Shown: one piece after another, positions 18,159 to 27,912 of the stretch | Layout: each line of letters opens with the position of its first letter | How positions within the stretch are numbered: position 1 is the first letter of the stretch | NCBI RefSeq assembly: GCF_900100015.1 | Contig: NZ_FNDD01000019.1 | Span: 1-64,000, forward strand | Reading direction: 5' to 3' | Length of the DNA stretch: 64,000 nt | From: Vibrio xiamenensis | GTDB taxonomy: Bacteria; Pseudomonadota; Gammaproteobacteria; Enterobacterales; Vibrionaceae | The notes under the pieces: generated by a model | Told to the model about the DNA's origin: nothing | Seen by the model: only the letters and a program-made list of their open reading frames with translations | Databases searched by the model: none | Made by a program: the position numbers and the translations under genes

Positions 18159-19349
18159 ATGAGTGAAAAATTTGATGTAATCATCATCGGTGCTGGCGCC
18201 GCTGGTTTAATGTGCGCTGCCGAGGCAGGAAAGCGAGGCAGGCGAGTGCTGGTGGTTGATCACGCCAAAAAACCGGGTCGGAAAATTTTGATTTCAGGTG
18301 GCGGGCGTTGCAACTTCACTAACTACGATGTTTCAGCGAATAACTACTTATGTCAAAACCCACACTTCGTAAAATCAGCTTTATCGCAATATACCAACTG
18401 GGATTTCATCTCATTGGTCAGTAAGTATGGTATTGAATTTGAAGAGCGCGACCACGGCCAACTGTTTTGCCTCGATTCAGCTAAGGACATCGTCAGCATG
18501 TTACTAAGTGAGTGCGCACTCACTAATAATGTTGAACTGCGTTATCAACAACAAATTGTGTCGATTGAAAAAACAGAGCAAGGCTTTGTATTACAGGGTA
18601 ATTTTCAATCAATTGAGTGTTCTTCATTGGTCATTGCAACCGGTGGTCTTTCTATGCCAAAACTTGGCGCTACGCCGTTTGGTTATAAAGTCGCTGAACA
18701 ATTTGGTTTGCCAGTACTACCAACCAGTGCCGGCTTAGTACCTTTTACTCTGCACAAACAAGATAAAGAAGATTTCGCAGAGCTTTCAGGTATTGCGATC
18801 CCGAGTGAAATTACCGCTCAAAATGGCACCGTGTTTAAAGAGGCATTACTCTTTACTCATCGCGGATTGTCAGGCCCCGCAGTGCTGCAAATTTCCTCGT
18901 TCTGGCGAGCCGGGCAAGCCGTTACCATCAATTTGGTTCCAGAAGCGGATGTGAGCGAATTACTGACTCGTTCAAGGGAAAAACACCCTAATCAGAGTTT
19001 AAAGAACACCCTTGCGAAAGTACTGCCGAAGCGCTTAGTCGAAGTTCTTATCGAGCGCAAAGAGCTTATCGATAAGCCACTTAAACAGTTTAATGACAAA
19101 CAGCTTAGCGCCATCGCCCAGCATCTTGAGCAGTGGAATGTTGCGCCAAATGGCACTGAAGGTTACCGAACCGCGGAAGTTACTTTGGGCGGTGTCGATA
19201 CCGATTCATTATCTTCAAAGACGATGGAGTGCAAACAGGTTCCAGGTTTGTATTTTGTGGGAGAGGTGATGGACGTGACCGGATGGCTCGGTGGTTACAA
19301 CTTCCAATGGTGCTGGAGCTCAGGTTTTGCTGCTGGTCAGTGGGTTTAG
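18159..19349 (+). CDS. BaiN/YhiN-like NAD(P)/FAD-dependent oxidoreductase
   Basis: A 396-residue flavoprotein of the HI0933 family. FAD-binding elements are the dinucleotide loop IIIGAGAAGLMCAAEAG (8-24), the KKPGRKILISGGGRCNFTN segment typical of the family, and a C-terminal GEVMDVTGWLGGYNFQWCWSSG motif. Members are often annotated as aminoacetone oxidase-like or BaiN reductases. The substrate here is not deducible. It has its own promoter after the uspB terminator. Confidence 0.87.
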   Translation: MSEKFDVIIIGAGAAGLMCAAEAGKRGRRVLVVDHAKKPGRKILISGGGRCNFTNYDVSANNYLCQNPHFVKSALSQYTNWDFISLVSKYGIEFEERDHGQLFCLDSAKDIVSMLLSECALTNNVELRYQQQIVSIEKTEQGFVLQGNFQSIECSSLVIATGGLSMPKLGATPFGYKVAEQFGLPVLPTSAGLVPFTLHKQDKEDFAELSGIAIPSEITAQNGTVFKEALLFTHRGLSGPAVLQISSFWRAGQAVTINLVPEADVSELLTRSREKHPNQSLKNTLAKVLPKRLVEVLIERKELIDKPLKQFNDKQLSAIAQHLEQWNVAPNGTEGYRTAEVTLGGVDTDSLSSKTMECKQVPGLYFVGEVMDVTGWLGGYNFQWCWSSGFAAGQWV

Positions 19350-19354
19350 CGTTA

Positions 19355-19388
19355 TTGCCACGACACATTAACTTTGTTGTCGTGGCAA
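19355..19388. repeat. Inverted repeat downstream of the flavoprotein gene
   Basis: An 11-bp perfect inverted repeat, TTGCCACGACA / TGTCGTGGCAA, with a 12-nt spacer. There is no T run after it, so it may stabilise the mRNA 3' end rather than terminate by itself. Confidence 0.5.
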
Positions 19389-19483
19389 ACATTATAAGCC
19401 AACGGCTGCTTAATTTATAAATCTTGTTCTTGTGCGAATGATTTGAGAAACTGTTTGAATTTTCTAATGCATAAAGGTGGTTT

Positions 19484-19951
19484 ATGGAACCTAGATTGAC
19501 ATTGAGTTTCTCCGTTGATATTCAAGTTGCCTCACCAATTGTGGTGTCAAATAGTCCAACGACAGGTAAACGCCAACTTATTCCGATTCAAAGCGGCAGT
19601 GTTTGTGGATCGATTGAAGGAGAGGTTTTACCTGGTGGGATAGATAGCCAAATTATTGATCCAAATGGGATTTGTCGCTTATCTGCTCGCTATGCTCTCA
19701 AGTTATCCAACGGCACTGTATATATTGAAAATAACGGTATTAGAACGGTTCCTGAGGCTTACCGAGCGATGTTATTCAGCGATGATATGAGCTTCTTCAG
19801 CGAGTTAGAACCACAGGATATCTACTTTAAAGCGGTGCCAAGTTTTGAGGTTGATACTCCTGAACTGAGTTGGTTAACGGAAAGCATTTTTGTGTGCTCT
19901 GGGCGGCGAACTCAAGATGGTGTGATGCTTGATTTTTACCAAGTTAACTAA
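19484..19951 (+). CDS. DUF3237 domain-containing protein
   Basis: A 155-residue soluble protein of the DUF3237 family. It shows the family pattern of G..G.IEGEVLPGGIDSQ, then LSARYALKLSNGTVYIENNGIR and a C-terminal F..DTPELSWLTESIFVCSGRR block. The function of the family is not known. It opens an accessory-looking block (19.5-24.3 kb) between core genes. Transcription is probably single, and the following gene is convergent. Confidence 0.8.
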   Translation: MEPRLTLSFSVDIQVASPIVVSNSPTTGKRQLIPIQSGSVCGSIEGEVLPGGIDSQIIDPNGICRLSARYALKLSNGTVYIENNGIRTVPEAYRAMLFSDDMSFFSELEPQDIYFKAVPSFEVDTPELSWLTESIFVCSGRRTQDGVMLDFYQVN

Positions 19952-19971
19952 CCATTCCTTTTATTTTTTAT

Positions 19972-19994
19972 CACGGGAGCCATCGGCTCCCGTG
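19972..19994. repeat. Inverted repeat between convergent genes
   Basis: CACGGGAGCC-ATC-GGCTCCCGTG is a perfect 10-bp hairpin. The T-rich stretch precedes rather than follows it on the plus strand, so it is not a standard intrinsic terminator in either direction. Confidence 0.6.
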
Positions 19995-19999
19995 GCCGA

Positions 20000-20572
20000 T
20001 TATTGTTTAATGCCATGTGGGCTACAGCGTATGATTTGTAGCAGATGAAGAATGGCAAACAAGCCGTGACCATAAAAGTAGGTTTCAATCAGCCCAACGC
20101 TGGATTTATGCAGGCCTAGTAATCCCGAAATTTCAGTGTGACTCTGCACGCTGATAAACCACATTGCGCCAGTCGCGACTGCGATAAGTAAGGCGCTTAA
20201 ACCTAACCCCTCAATCGCGGCGGCTAGGCCGCGAGGCTTGGCAATGGGTAGACGAAATGTCATTAATGTTTTTAAGTCTACTATGATGACGGAAAAATCT
20301 CCTTTCAGCCAAGGAAACAGATCTGCAAAGCCTCGTCGAGCGATCGTTTTAATTGTAAACAACACTGAAATCACCCCGAGCATTAGACCACCATACACGT
20401 GCACTTGGCTTATCAGATTCGCGTTTTGCCAATCTTGCAGATGATGAATGTGCATATAGGACGATGAAATAATTTGTAATGCCACCCAAACAATCACCAA
20501 CGCATGTAAGGTGCGTTCGAGTGTGGGTATTGCATCAAACAATTGCTTGAAGGCATGTTTTATTGTCTGCAT
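20000..20572 (-). CDS. Cytochrome b561-like membrane protein
   Basis: About 190 residues from the ATG at 20572 (MQTIKHAFKQLFDAIPTLERTLHALVIVW). It has four hydrophobic helices and histidines placed as in di-heme cytochrome b561/Ni-Fe hydrogenase b-type subunits: H near TLHALV, H in QVHVYGG, and HKSS and YGHGLFAILH in the last helices. It probably passes electrons in the inner membrane, with an unknown partner. A TTG 60 bases upstream is a much weaker start. No redox partner gene is adjacent. Confidence 0.72.
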   Translation of the reverse strand: MQTIKHAFKQLFDAIPTLERTLHALVIVWVALQIISSSYMHIHHLQDWQNANLISQVHVYGGLMLGVISVLFTIKTIARRGFADLFPWLKGDFSVIIVDLKTLMTFRLPIAKPRGLAAAIEGLGLSALLIAVATGAMWFISVQSHTEISGLLGLHKSSVGLIETYFYGHGLFAILHLLQIIRCSPHGIKQ

Positions 20573-20877
20573 GGTCAGTTTGTTCCTTAATCCACAAATG
20601 AAAAGCCAATCCTTTGGAGCGGTTCGGCTCAATTAGCTTAGATTAACCAACAAAAATTAAGGAACACTTAAGGAAACACGTTAGCGATAGAAATCAAAGC
20701 CGGTAGATGGTTTGTGCGTTCTGATATGTCGAACAAAAAATTAGCAAACTTGCCAATTTTTTAGTGAATCTACTAATAAATGGTTATTTTCAAACAGGCT
20801 GATTTTTAATTGTTTGAAATATATGAATATTTTATTTGGTCTAAGTTTTGCTTATGCAACTTAATGATTAAAGATCT
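20573..20877. promoter_or_regulatory. AT-rich intergenic region with inverted repeat before the lipase gene
   Basis: This 305-bp AT-rich gap holds the divergent promoters of the cytochrome b-like gene and the Tle1-like gene. TTTCAAACA (20788-20796) and TGTTTGAAA (20811-20819) form a perfect 9-bp inverted repeat about 60 bp before the lipase start, so it may be an operator. No open frame is seen. Confidence 0.45.
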
Positions 20878-23178
20878 ATGAGTGAACGTATGAGCCATCC
20901 ATTTCCGCCGAAGCATTCGATGCATTGGCGAACCAGCCCTTACACTTACGAGCAAGCCGTCAGTGAATACGATGCGAAAGGGCATTTGCTTGATTTAACC
21001 GAGAAGCCGAATCAAGCATCAGACGATCAAGCGGGCTCACCACCAGAGCACAGTCTATTTTGGCAAGGGCAAACTGAGCCTATAGATTCGGTGACAAGCG
21101 AACCAATCCAATGGATTGAGATTCGAATCGTCGATGAATTTAATCAGCCGCTCGATTCCGTGGTTGGCAAGTTAACGGATGCCAACGGAAAAGTTTACCC
21201 GGTACGGGCTGCAAGAAGTCCAATTTATGTTCAAGGACTTGCGGCAGGGCAGATCGCATTAAGCTTTGAAAATCAAAGTTGGTTTGAATGTGTAGAAAAA
21301 CGCAAACCTAACTTAAGCGCTGACGATCCCGTTCAAGCGTGGCTAGATGAAAATCAGCTTGGAAAACGCGCCTCACAAGTAAAGTTATTGACTGCCACTG
21401 CTGGGGACTTTGTCGAATTAACCCCAAACCAATCGCTAGCGCAAAGGCATCACGCAGGACAAGCTGATGATATCGTTCTTGAAACGGGTAATAGTTATCT
21501 TATTCGTATTCAAGGTTTTAATTATATTAGCTTACATATTGGCGTGTTTTTCGATGGCACCGCGAATAATAGTTACAAAGCGCGTTGGGGAAAGAGGCAG
21601 TTAGATAGCTACAGTAACGTTTGGCAGCAAAAGTATCAGCTTGCCTGCCAGCAAGTTGCTCGACAGAAAAATATCTCGCCAAGTGAGGTGTTAATTAAAG
21701 ATTTGCCTGAGGAGTGTTTTTTACCTCCGGTAAAAGCTTATCAAGATAGTGCGGCCAATGAATTAACCAACATAGAAAAGTTATATCAACTCTATAAGGA
21801 TTATCAGAATGACACCGACTGCTTGTATAACACCAACGAACTCAGAACAAAATTATATATAACTGGAATTGGTACTGATAATTCAGAACAAGAAGTCGGT
21901 GGTGCAGATAACCTGTTAGGACTGGGTTTAGGTGTTGGTCCCTATGGGATTATTGCGAAAGTCGACCACGCGATTGAGCAAATTCATAAGCGGTTGAACT
22001 CCTCTTTAAACTATCTCCAGAGTGCAGCATTACCTTTTCTCGATGGTATTGGCGAGGTGGTTTTCGATGTGTTTGGTTTTAGTCGCGGGGCGGCGGCTGG
22101 CCGTCATTTGGTTAATATCATTAGTGATGGAGAATCGAGCGCGTTAGCGAAGGCTCTCAAAGCGTCGTTGGATCGCAATACTCTCCTTATCGCAACTGGA
22201 TTCAACTGGCAGCGTGACTATTGGCGCGCGGGCTTTGTTGGTATTTTTGATACTGTTGCATCAGTGGTTGCTGGCGTTGCAAACGATGAGATCGATCTTT
22301 CAACGCACAACACCAATAACGGTGATGTGCGGTTATGGATTGATGATACTTTTGTCGACAATGTCGTACATATCGTCGCTAACTCGACGACTGAATATCG
22401 TTACGATTTTTCGTTAAACAAGCTCAATACTGGAAGTGGTCGAAAGTTTCATGAATACACAGTACCTGGCGCTCACTCGGATTTAGGTGGTGGTTACCAT
22501 TCACGCACCGTATTTAATAATGAGGGATATTTGCTGCCATTACTGGAAAATAAGCTCATTGCGCGCGCATCTCAAATCATCAATGAGGACTCCATATTCC
22601 AAAAGTCTATGACCACTAAGTTTCTGATTAAACGTTTAAACCAGCGAAGGTTGAGAGAAAAGGCCAATGGTTGGCCAGTCTTCGAGCCAGAAAGGAACTA
22701 TGTTACGGTAATTAAAGAGCGGCGAATTGGGCGGCAGATAGAAATGATTGCCGAGTTAAGGTTGCGCCGAATTGTTGAAGGTGACTTATCTCGACTTTAT
22801 CTGCGTTTAATGTTTGGTTTAGCGCAATATTATGGTGTTGTATTTACTAATGAGTCAGACAATGTTTGGACCGATAAAGACGTATCTTATTTCTCTGTTC
22901 AAGATGTTATAGGAAATATGGACTTTGGTGCATTTGCAGAACGAGTTCTAAGTTTAGCTAAGCAAGGCAAAGTCTATTCAGAGTTGGCTTCATTGACATT
23001 TTTAAAGCAACTCATGCGTAATAATCTTATTCATCACTCAGCGTTTGATTCGATTGGTATGAGGCCGAATGATGAAGGGAAACCTCAGTTTTATCGAGCG
23101 GCGTTTAACTGTCGTAAGCCAATTAGGCAAGATACTGAAACAGGCTTAAAAACAAGGACAAGCAGGGACAACAAATGA
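20878..23178 (+). CDS. Tle1-like phospholipase (DUF2235), putative T6SS effector
   Basis: A 766-residue protein with a type VI secretion Tle1-type alpha/beta-hydrolase domain. Motifs run in order: HIGVFFDGTANN (about 220-231), the nucleophile elbow GFSRG (400-404, Ser402), GIFDTVAS with Asp458, and PGAHSDLGGGY with His533, together a plausible Ser-Asp-His triad. Residues 75-140 (EIRIVDEFNQPLDS...VQGLAAGQIALSF) look like a transthyretin/carboxypeptidase-regulatory-like domain often found in T6SS cargo. There is no signal peptide. Known Tle1 members cleave phospholipids in the target periplasm. No vgrG, hcp, PAAR or adaptor gene lies nearby, so it is an orphan. Its stop overlaps the start of the next gene by 4 bp, as expected for an effector/immunity pair. 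Confidence 0.85.
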   Translation: MSERMSHPFPPKHSMHWRTSPYTYEQAVSEYDAKGHLLDLTEKPNQASDDQAGSPPEHSLFWQGQTEPIDSVTSEPIQWIEIRIVDEFNQPLDSVVGKLTDANGKVYPVRAARSPIYVQGLAAGQIALSFENQSWFECVEKRKPNLSADDPVQAWLDENQLGKRASQVKLLTATAGDFVELTPNQSLAQRHHAGQADDIVLETGNSYLIRIQGFNYISLHIGVFFDGTANNSYKARWGKRQLDSYSNVWQQKYQLACQQVARQKNISPSEVLIKDLPEECFLPPVKAYQDSAANELTNIEKLYQLYKDYQNDTDCLYNTNELRTKLYITGIGTDNSEQEVGGADNLLGLGLGVGPYGIIAKVDHAIEQIHKRLNSSLNYLQSAALPFLDGIGEVVFDVFGFSRGAAAGRHLVNIISDGESSALAKALKASLDRNTLLIATGFNWQRDYWRAGFVGIFDTVASVVAGVANDEIDLSTHNTNNGDVRLWIDDTFVDNVVHIVANSTTEYRYDFSLNKLNTGSGRKFHEYTVPGAHSDLGGGYHSRTVFNNEGYLLPLLENKLIARASQIINEDSIFQKSMTTKFLIKRLNQRRLREKANGWPVFEPERNYVTVIKERRIGRQIEMIAELRLRRIVEGDLSRLYLRLMFGLAQYYGVVFTNESDNVWTDKDVSYFSVQDVIGNMDFGAFAERVLSLAKQGKVYSELASLTFLKQLMRNNLIHHSAFDSIGMRPNDEGKPQFYRAAFNCRKPIRQDTETGLKTRTSRDNK

Positions 23179-23978
23179 AGATGTATAAGTTATGGCGTAT
23201 CTGCGTTGCAATCGCGACCACTTGTTACTGTCAACAGTCGTTCGCCTTTAGTCATGCCCCTGAGTACCCGCAAGACTATTATGAATGGAGCATTGCTATC
23301 ATTAGCCCCAGCTTTTATCCAGTAAAAGTGTCTGAGTCTTATGGTGTTTATGAAAAAGAGGACCGAACGGTCTTAATGCATACATTTTTAGGTTTTTTTG
23401 GGGCAACCAAACTGACAGGCATAAGGAACATGATACCGGACTATGATGGTTTTGGTTTACCACTGCTGACGGATTTAGCCCGGATTCACCAAATAGGCGA
23501 AGTAAAAAAACTTCCCGATAGTATTTATATTTACTGGGTATCGCTTTATAACCAACGTTTTTTTGCCACTAAATTTGATATTCCTGATTCGGTTAAGCAG
23601 CGAGCATTGGTGCAAACAGCTCGTCCATATAGCCCGAACGTTGCCTGTTACGAAAATACTCTCTATTTTGGCTTATTACCCAATGGTCAAGCCAAGGTCT
23701 GGCAAGGGGGATGTGATAGATTCACCTTTATAGAAGAACTCACTCCGGCTACGGAACAAGATAAAGATATCAATGGTTTTGGTGCGGATGTATATATTGA
23801 AAGCTACCAAGAAGATATTCAGCAGCGAGCACAAGCTGAAGGGGTAACGTTAGACCCAATCCCATGGGATAAACTGAATCGAACCTTCACTTATGACCGA
23901 CAAAAAGCCATGGACGCTTATCTAGAACGAATGAAGGCCAAAGCACATCAGCCAAAAGCTGCGAGCTCTCAGCCTTAA
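23175..23978 (+). CDS. DUF2931-type protein, putative immunity to the Tle1-like lipase
   Basis: A 267-residue protein with an N-terminal signal peptide (cleavage probably after QSFA, about residue 25). The mature part starts PEYPQDYYEWSIAIISPSFYPVKV, the pattern of DUF2931 proteins often found beside Tle lipases. Secretion to the periplasm fits a role in neutralising a lipase delivered there. The start codon overlaps the effector stop (ATGA). Unlike many relatives it has no clear lipobox, though ATTCYC lies in the signal. The immunity role is inferred from family and position. Confidence 0.75.
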   Translation: MKMYKLWRICVAIATTCYCQQSFAFSHAPEYPQDYYEWSIAIISPSFYPVKVSESYGVYEKEDRTVLMHTFLGFFGATKLTGIRNMIPDYDGFGLPLLTDLARIHQIGEVKKLPDSIYIYWVSLYNQRFFATKFDIPDSVKQRALVQTARPYSPNVACYENTLYFGLLPNGQAKVWQGGCDRFTFIEELTPATEQDKDINGFGADVYIESYQEDIQQRAQAEGVTLDPIPWDKLNRTFTYDRQKAMDAYLERMKAKAHQPKAASSQP

Positions 23979-24002
23979 TCGCTCTGTATAGATATCGTAC
24001 AA

Positions 24003-24018
24003 TGTTTCATGTGAAACA
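24003..24018. promoter_or_regulatory. Near-parS palindrome (one mismatch)
   Basis: TGTTTCATGTGAAACA differs from the parS consensus at one central base. It lies between the immunity-like gene and a gene remnant. It may be a weak or decaying ParB site, about 15 kb from the perfect pair. Confidence 0.5.
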
Positions 24019-24030
24019 TCAGTTGGTTAA

Positions 24031-24306
24031 CCGAGTTGGGTTCAGTTCTTGGTTGGTAAAGCCAAGCAGTTGGAGTGTTTTAAACAGGTTCATGCCCAGT
24101 TGCCTGGCGCTTCAGGCTCTGAAGATGCAACCTATTTTATGGAGCGCGTGAAGCCGCATGGCGGGCAAGCATCCTACATGATCTTTGGTACTGAGCTTGC
24201 AGCGGGGCATCACAACGATAAGTTTGATTTCAATGAGAATGTGCTACGTAATGCGGCGGCTTTGCTGAGCAATATTGTATCTCAAGCTGCTGATTTTAAG
24301 GGCTGA
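24031..24306 (+). pseudogene. Remnant of an M20 peptidase / AbgA-like amidohydrolase
   Basis: About 90 codons remain, matching only the C-terminus of M20-family amidohydrolases (GSEDATYFMERVKPHGG...GTELAAGHHNDKFDFNENVL, with the metal-binding HHN). The frame is closed by a stop at 24028-24030, no good start codon or ribosome site exists, and the catalytic N-terminal 300 or more residues are absent. It is best read as the 3' scar of a deleted gene at the edge of the accessory block. Confidence 0.82.
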
Positions 24307-24428
24307 GCCAAATCATTTGTGGTTAAGCTACTGAAATTTTTCATCGTATAAAAGTGCTATTCAACTCGCTCCGCGGCGATATTTCTGTCCTATATTAAAT
24401 GGAGGAATAAGGATAAGGAGCGAGTTGG

Positions 24429-25253
24429 ATGAGCCACGAAATGTTGATTTCTCGAATTAACGAATTGCCTCGAATCGAAAGCGTCATGCAAGAACTGCTC
24501 GAAATGGTCAATCGCGATACGATCAACTTCAGCGAACTGGCGAGAAAAATGTCCATGGACCAAGTCATTTCCGCGCGAGTTTTGCGAATGGCCAACTCAG
24601 CTCAGTTTGGCGGTGTGAAAGGAGTCTCCAATATTAACGATGCCATCATTCGAGTCGGCGCCGGTGCGATTCGTACCCTTGTCTCTTCTTCCATTCTCGC
24701 CACCACGTTTCCCAAGCTCGATACACTCAATATTAAAGATTACTGGGCTGATACCTTTGAAATCGCCACAATTGCCAGTGCGTTAGCCAAGCGAAGTCAA
24801 CTCGATGGCAATGAAGTGTTTACTACCGGAGTGTTGCATAACATCGGTGAACTCATGATTCATTCTCTGGTGCCAGACAAAGCGCAGGAGATTATGCGCC
24901 GTGTGGAAGAGGGCGAAAGCACGATTAAAGCGCAACATGCAGTGCTAAATACCGATGCTCAGCAGCTTGGCGCGGTGCTGGCAGAAAGTTGGAAATTTCC
25001 CAGTGAGATGGTTGATGCCATTGCCAATGTTAATCACCCCGGGCGCGCGGTCGAGTCGAAACGTATCGCATGTGTGCTGTATCTTGCGCGCGATATTCAT
25101 CATCACTGGGATTCGATGCTTGGTGAGGAACAAAAACAAGCGTATTTGGATAATCATCCCGCCGCCAAAGCGCTGCATATTCCAGACGATATGGTGGCGG
25201 TGATTGATAATGTGCGTGGCCAAGGTAGCGAACTGGCGTACCAGCTTTTTTAA
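24429..25253 (+). CDS. HDOD domain protein
   Basis: A 274-residue single-domain HDOD protein, a degenerate HD-phosphohydrolase fold used in signalling. It contains LPRIESVMQELLEMV, ISARVLRMANSAQFGG, AIIRVG and TTGVLHNIGELMIHSL. The metal-binding HD pair of true HD-GYP proteins is not conserved, so an enzymatic role is unlikely. An AAGGAG site precedes the ATG. Its stop is 5 bp from the end of the convergent transporter gene. Confidence 0.87.
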   Translation: MSHEMLISRINELPRIESVMQELLEMVNRDTINFSELARKMSMDQVISARVLRMANSAQFGGVKGVSNINDAIIRVGAGAIRTLVSSSILATTFPKLDTLNIKDYWADTFEIATIASALAKRSQLDGNEVFTTGVLHNIGELMIHSLVPDKAQEIMRRVEEGESTIKAQHAVLNTDAQQLGAVLAESWKFPSEMVDAIANVNHPGRAVESKRIACVLYLARDIHHHWDSMLGEEQKQAYLDNHPAAKALHIPDDMVAVIDNVRGQGSELAYQLF

Positions 25254-25258
25254 GCCAG

Positions 25259-26164
25259 CTAACTTTTTTGCACTTCGACTTGGCGTTTGTTCAATTTGAG
25301 CTGCTGAATGACTAAACCGCCGATAATCAAAATCAGACCAATTAAAGTCGTCGGATGAATCTTTTCACCAATAATGGTCGAAAGCAGAATCAATGAAATA
25401 AACGGCGAAGCAAAAATCAGATTGCTGATCCGTGCGGTGTTAGACGTTAGCTTTAACGCCGATAACCAAAGTACAAAGGTCACACCCATTTCAAATAGCC
25501 CGACGTAAACCACGCTAGCCCAACCTTTGAAGCTAATGGTTTGCCAAGGCGCGCCTTCCCACCAACTCAACGCGATGGCAAAAGGCAGCGCAACCAGAAA
25601 TCCGAGTAATACTCCTACAATTGGATCGGCTTTGTTTTTGGTGTTGAGAATCCAATATCCTGCCCACAACAAGGTTGAGAGCAAAGCCAAACCGACGCCA
25701 AGCGGGCTATCAAAGCGCATTTCAAGCACTTGGCCTTTGGTGGCGATAACCACCACTCCCAAATAACTTAATACGCAGGCAATCCAATCCTGTTTACGAA
25801 TTTTTTGCCCTAGGAAAAAGGCCGCCATTAAGGTTAGCGTGATAGCCCAACTGTAATTGATCGCTTGCGCCTGTGACGCTGGTAGCAGGTCATAGGCTTT
25901 AAACAGAATCATGTAATAGGCGAGCGGATTGATTAACCCTAGCAACAGATAATATTTGGGGTTGGCGGTGAAGGTTGCCGAGATGGCCGCAAGATTTCCT
26001 TGCAGTGCGCAAATCAACAGTAGCACTAACGCTGAAACTAAGCTGGCAACAGTAAGCATTTGGATAGGCGTAAACTCTGCCAAAGTGAGCTTAAATGCGG
26101 TCGCAACTGTTGACCATAACAAAACCGCAGCTATGCCAAAGCCTAGCGCTCGACGCTCATTCAT
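25259..26164 (-). CDS. EamA/DMT-family transporter
   Basis: A 301-residue inner-membrane protein with ten hydrophobic helices and duplicated EamA domains (FGIAAVLLWSTVATAFKLTL near the start, LLWAGYWILNTKNKADPIVG opening the second half). The ATG at 26164 follows AAAGGA. A longer frame from 26200 lacks a site. It is paralogous to the transporter at 15598-16476, but the substrate is unknown. Confidence 0.87.
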   Translation of the reverse strand: MNERRALGFGIAAVLLWSTVATAFKLTLAEFTPIQMLTVASLVSALVLLLICALQGNLAAISATFTANPKYYLLLGLINPLAYYMILFKAYDLLPASQAQAINYSWAITLTLMAAFFLGQKIRKQDWIACVLSYLGVVVIATKGQVLEMRFDSPLGVGLALLSTLLWAGYWILNTKNKADPIVGVLLGFLVALPFAIALSWWEGAPWQTISFKGWASVVYVGLFEMGVTFVLWLSALKLTSNTARISNLIFASPFISLILLSTIIGEKIHPTTLIGLILIIGGLVIQQLKLNKRQVEVQKS

Positions 26165-26318
26165 TGTGATTCCTTTCGTGGATAATAGAAGCGGGCACAT
26201 TACGTGCTTTAATCATCACGCCAGTCTACTCTGGGATCTATGAGCGACAAACTGGACATTTATCCAGTATCGAAATACCATTTAACTTGACGGTTTTATT
26301 TAAGGTAACTCTCAGATT

Positions 26319-27851
26319 ATGCAGTGGATTATTGAACATCAAAACCTATTACTTAGCGCTGTTGGCGGTTTGGCTTTGGGTGGTTTAGGCGTGGGATGGT
26401 GGATTAAGCAGAAGATGCGTTTTCAGCTGCAATTGCTTGAACAACAGTTACAGGCCCAGCAGCAATTGTTCGATAGCCAAACCCAGCAGTTGCAAAAGGA
26501 GCTCAGTCAGTCGCAACAGGAGTTAGACGAGCTCGATTCTGAGCGTGATAAAGCTGCGTATGAGCTGAAACAATCTCACGGTAAGCTTATGGCGGTACTT
26601 GAGAAATTGCGGTACTTCGAAGCGGTCAAGCAAGAGCGTCAGCAATATGCAGACGAAGTGAATTCACTGCGCGAGCAGAAATCTCAGTTGCAAGCCGAAC
26701 GCCGCGAACAAGAAGCGCGCCATCAAGAAGAAAGTAAAGCCAATCAAGAAAAACTCAAGTTGCTTGAGCAAGCCGAGGAACGGCTGAAGCAGCAGTTCGA
26801 ACATCTAGCTAATCAACTGTTTGAAGTGAAAACCGCCAAAGTCGATCAGCAAAACCGCCAAAGTCTCGAAGGATTACTTGGGCCGCTAAAAGAGCAACTT
26901 GAAGGGTTTAAAAAGCAAGTTAACGATAACTTCAATCAGGAAGCTAAAGAGCGCCACACACTGGTGCACGAGCTGAAAAACTTGCAACGCTTGAACGAAC
27001 AAATGACCAATGAAGCGGTGAATCTGACTCAAGCGCTTAAAGGTGACAACAAGCAGCAAGGTAACTGGGGTGAAGTGGTACTTGCGCGAGTGCTGGCGGA
27101 ATCAGGGCTTCGTGAAGGTCATGAATATCAGACGCAAGTGAGTTTGCAAAACGAAGCCGGAAAGCGTTACCAACCGGATGTGATCGTTCACTTACCTCAA
27201 GACAAACAAGTCGTCATCGATTCAAAAATGGCGCTGGTGGCATACGAGCGTTACTTCAACGCCGAAACCGATACCGAGCGTGATCGCGCTTTAGGCGATC
27301 ATCTGGTTGCGCTGCGCGCGCACATCAAAGGCTTAAGTCTCAAGGATTACCATCAGTTAAAAGGCATTCAAAGCCTAGATTATGTTCTGATGTTCATTCC
27401 GGTTGAGCCGGCGTTTCAGGTCGCGATTCAAGCTGACCCGAGCTTGGTTAAAGATGCGATGGACAGCAATATTATTTTGGTTAGCCCCACGACTTTGTTG
27501 GTAGCACTGCGTACCATTGATAATTTATGGCGTAATGAGCGTCAAAGCCAAAACGCCAAACTCATCGCTGAACGGGCGAGTAAGCTGTACGACAAACTGA
27601 GGTTGTTTGTTGAGGATATGGAAAACTTGGGCGGTGCGTTAGACAGAGCCAATCAAAGTTACCAAGGCGCAATGAATAAGTTAGCCACGGGGAGAGGCAA
27701 TGCGATTCGCCAAGCCGAGAGTTTTAAGCAACTTGGTGTGGAAGTAAAACGCCCGATTTCTGCCAATCTGACTGAGTTGGCACAAAATTCACCTTTGACT
27801 GAAAATGATTCTTTAGTAGAAAGACATCACGCAGAGGATAAAGTAAACTAA
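26319..27851 (+). CDS. rmuC: DNA recombination protein RmuC
   Basis: 510 residues: one N-terminal membrane helix (about 10-30), a long Gln/Glu-rich coiled coil (about 35-245) and the RmuC nuclease-like domain ([43 protein letters not shown]). In E. coli it limits inversions at short repeats. The core fold belongs to the PD-(D/E)xK group, and the D..VIDSKM segment fits that. It lies directly before the ubiquinone genes. Confidence 0.92.
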   Translation: MQWIIEHQNLLLSAVGGLALGGLGVGWWIKQKMRFQLQLLEQQLQAQQQLFDSQTQQLQKELSQSQQELDELDSERDKAAYELKQSHGKLMAVLEKLRYFEAVKQERQQYADEVNSLREQKSQLQAERREQEARHQEESKANQEKLKLLEQAEERLKQQFEHLANQLFEVKTAKVDQQNRQSLEGLLGPLKEQLEGFKKQVNDNFNQEAKERHTLVHELKNLQRLNEQMTNEAVNLTQALKGDNKQQGNWGEVVLARVLAESGLREGHEYQTQVSLQNEAGKRYQPDVIVHLPQDKQVVIDSKMALVAYERYFNAETDTERDRALGDHLVALRAHIKGLSLKDYHQLKGIQSLDYVLMFIPVEPAFQVAIQADPSLVKDAMDSNIILVSPTTLLVALRTIDNLWRNERQSQNAKLIAERASKLYDKLRLFVEDMENLGGALDRANQSYQGAMNKLATGRGNAIRQAESFKQLGVEVKRPISANLTELAQNSPLTENDSLVERHHAEDKVN

Positions 27852-27912
27852 TTGCCCGCAGCATAAAGATTTCTATCAATCGTTCGTTTTGCGCTGCCTA
27901 AGAGGAACCATA

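Noticed and set aside
19972..19994. Intrinsic terminator
   Set aside because: The hairpin is strong, but no T run follows it in either direction of transcription; kept only as an inverted repeat.
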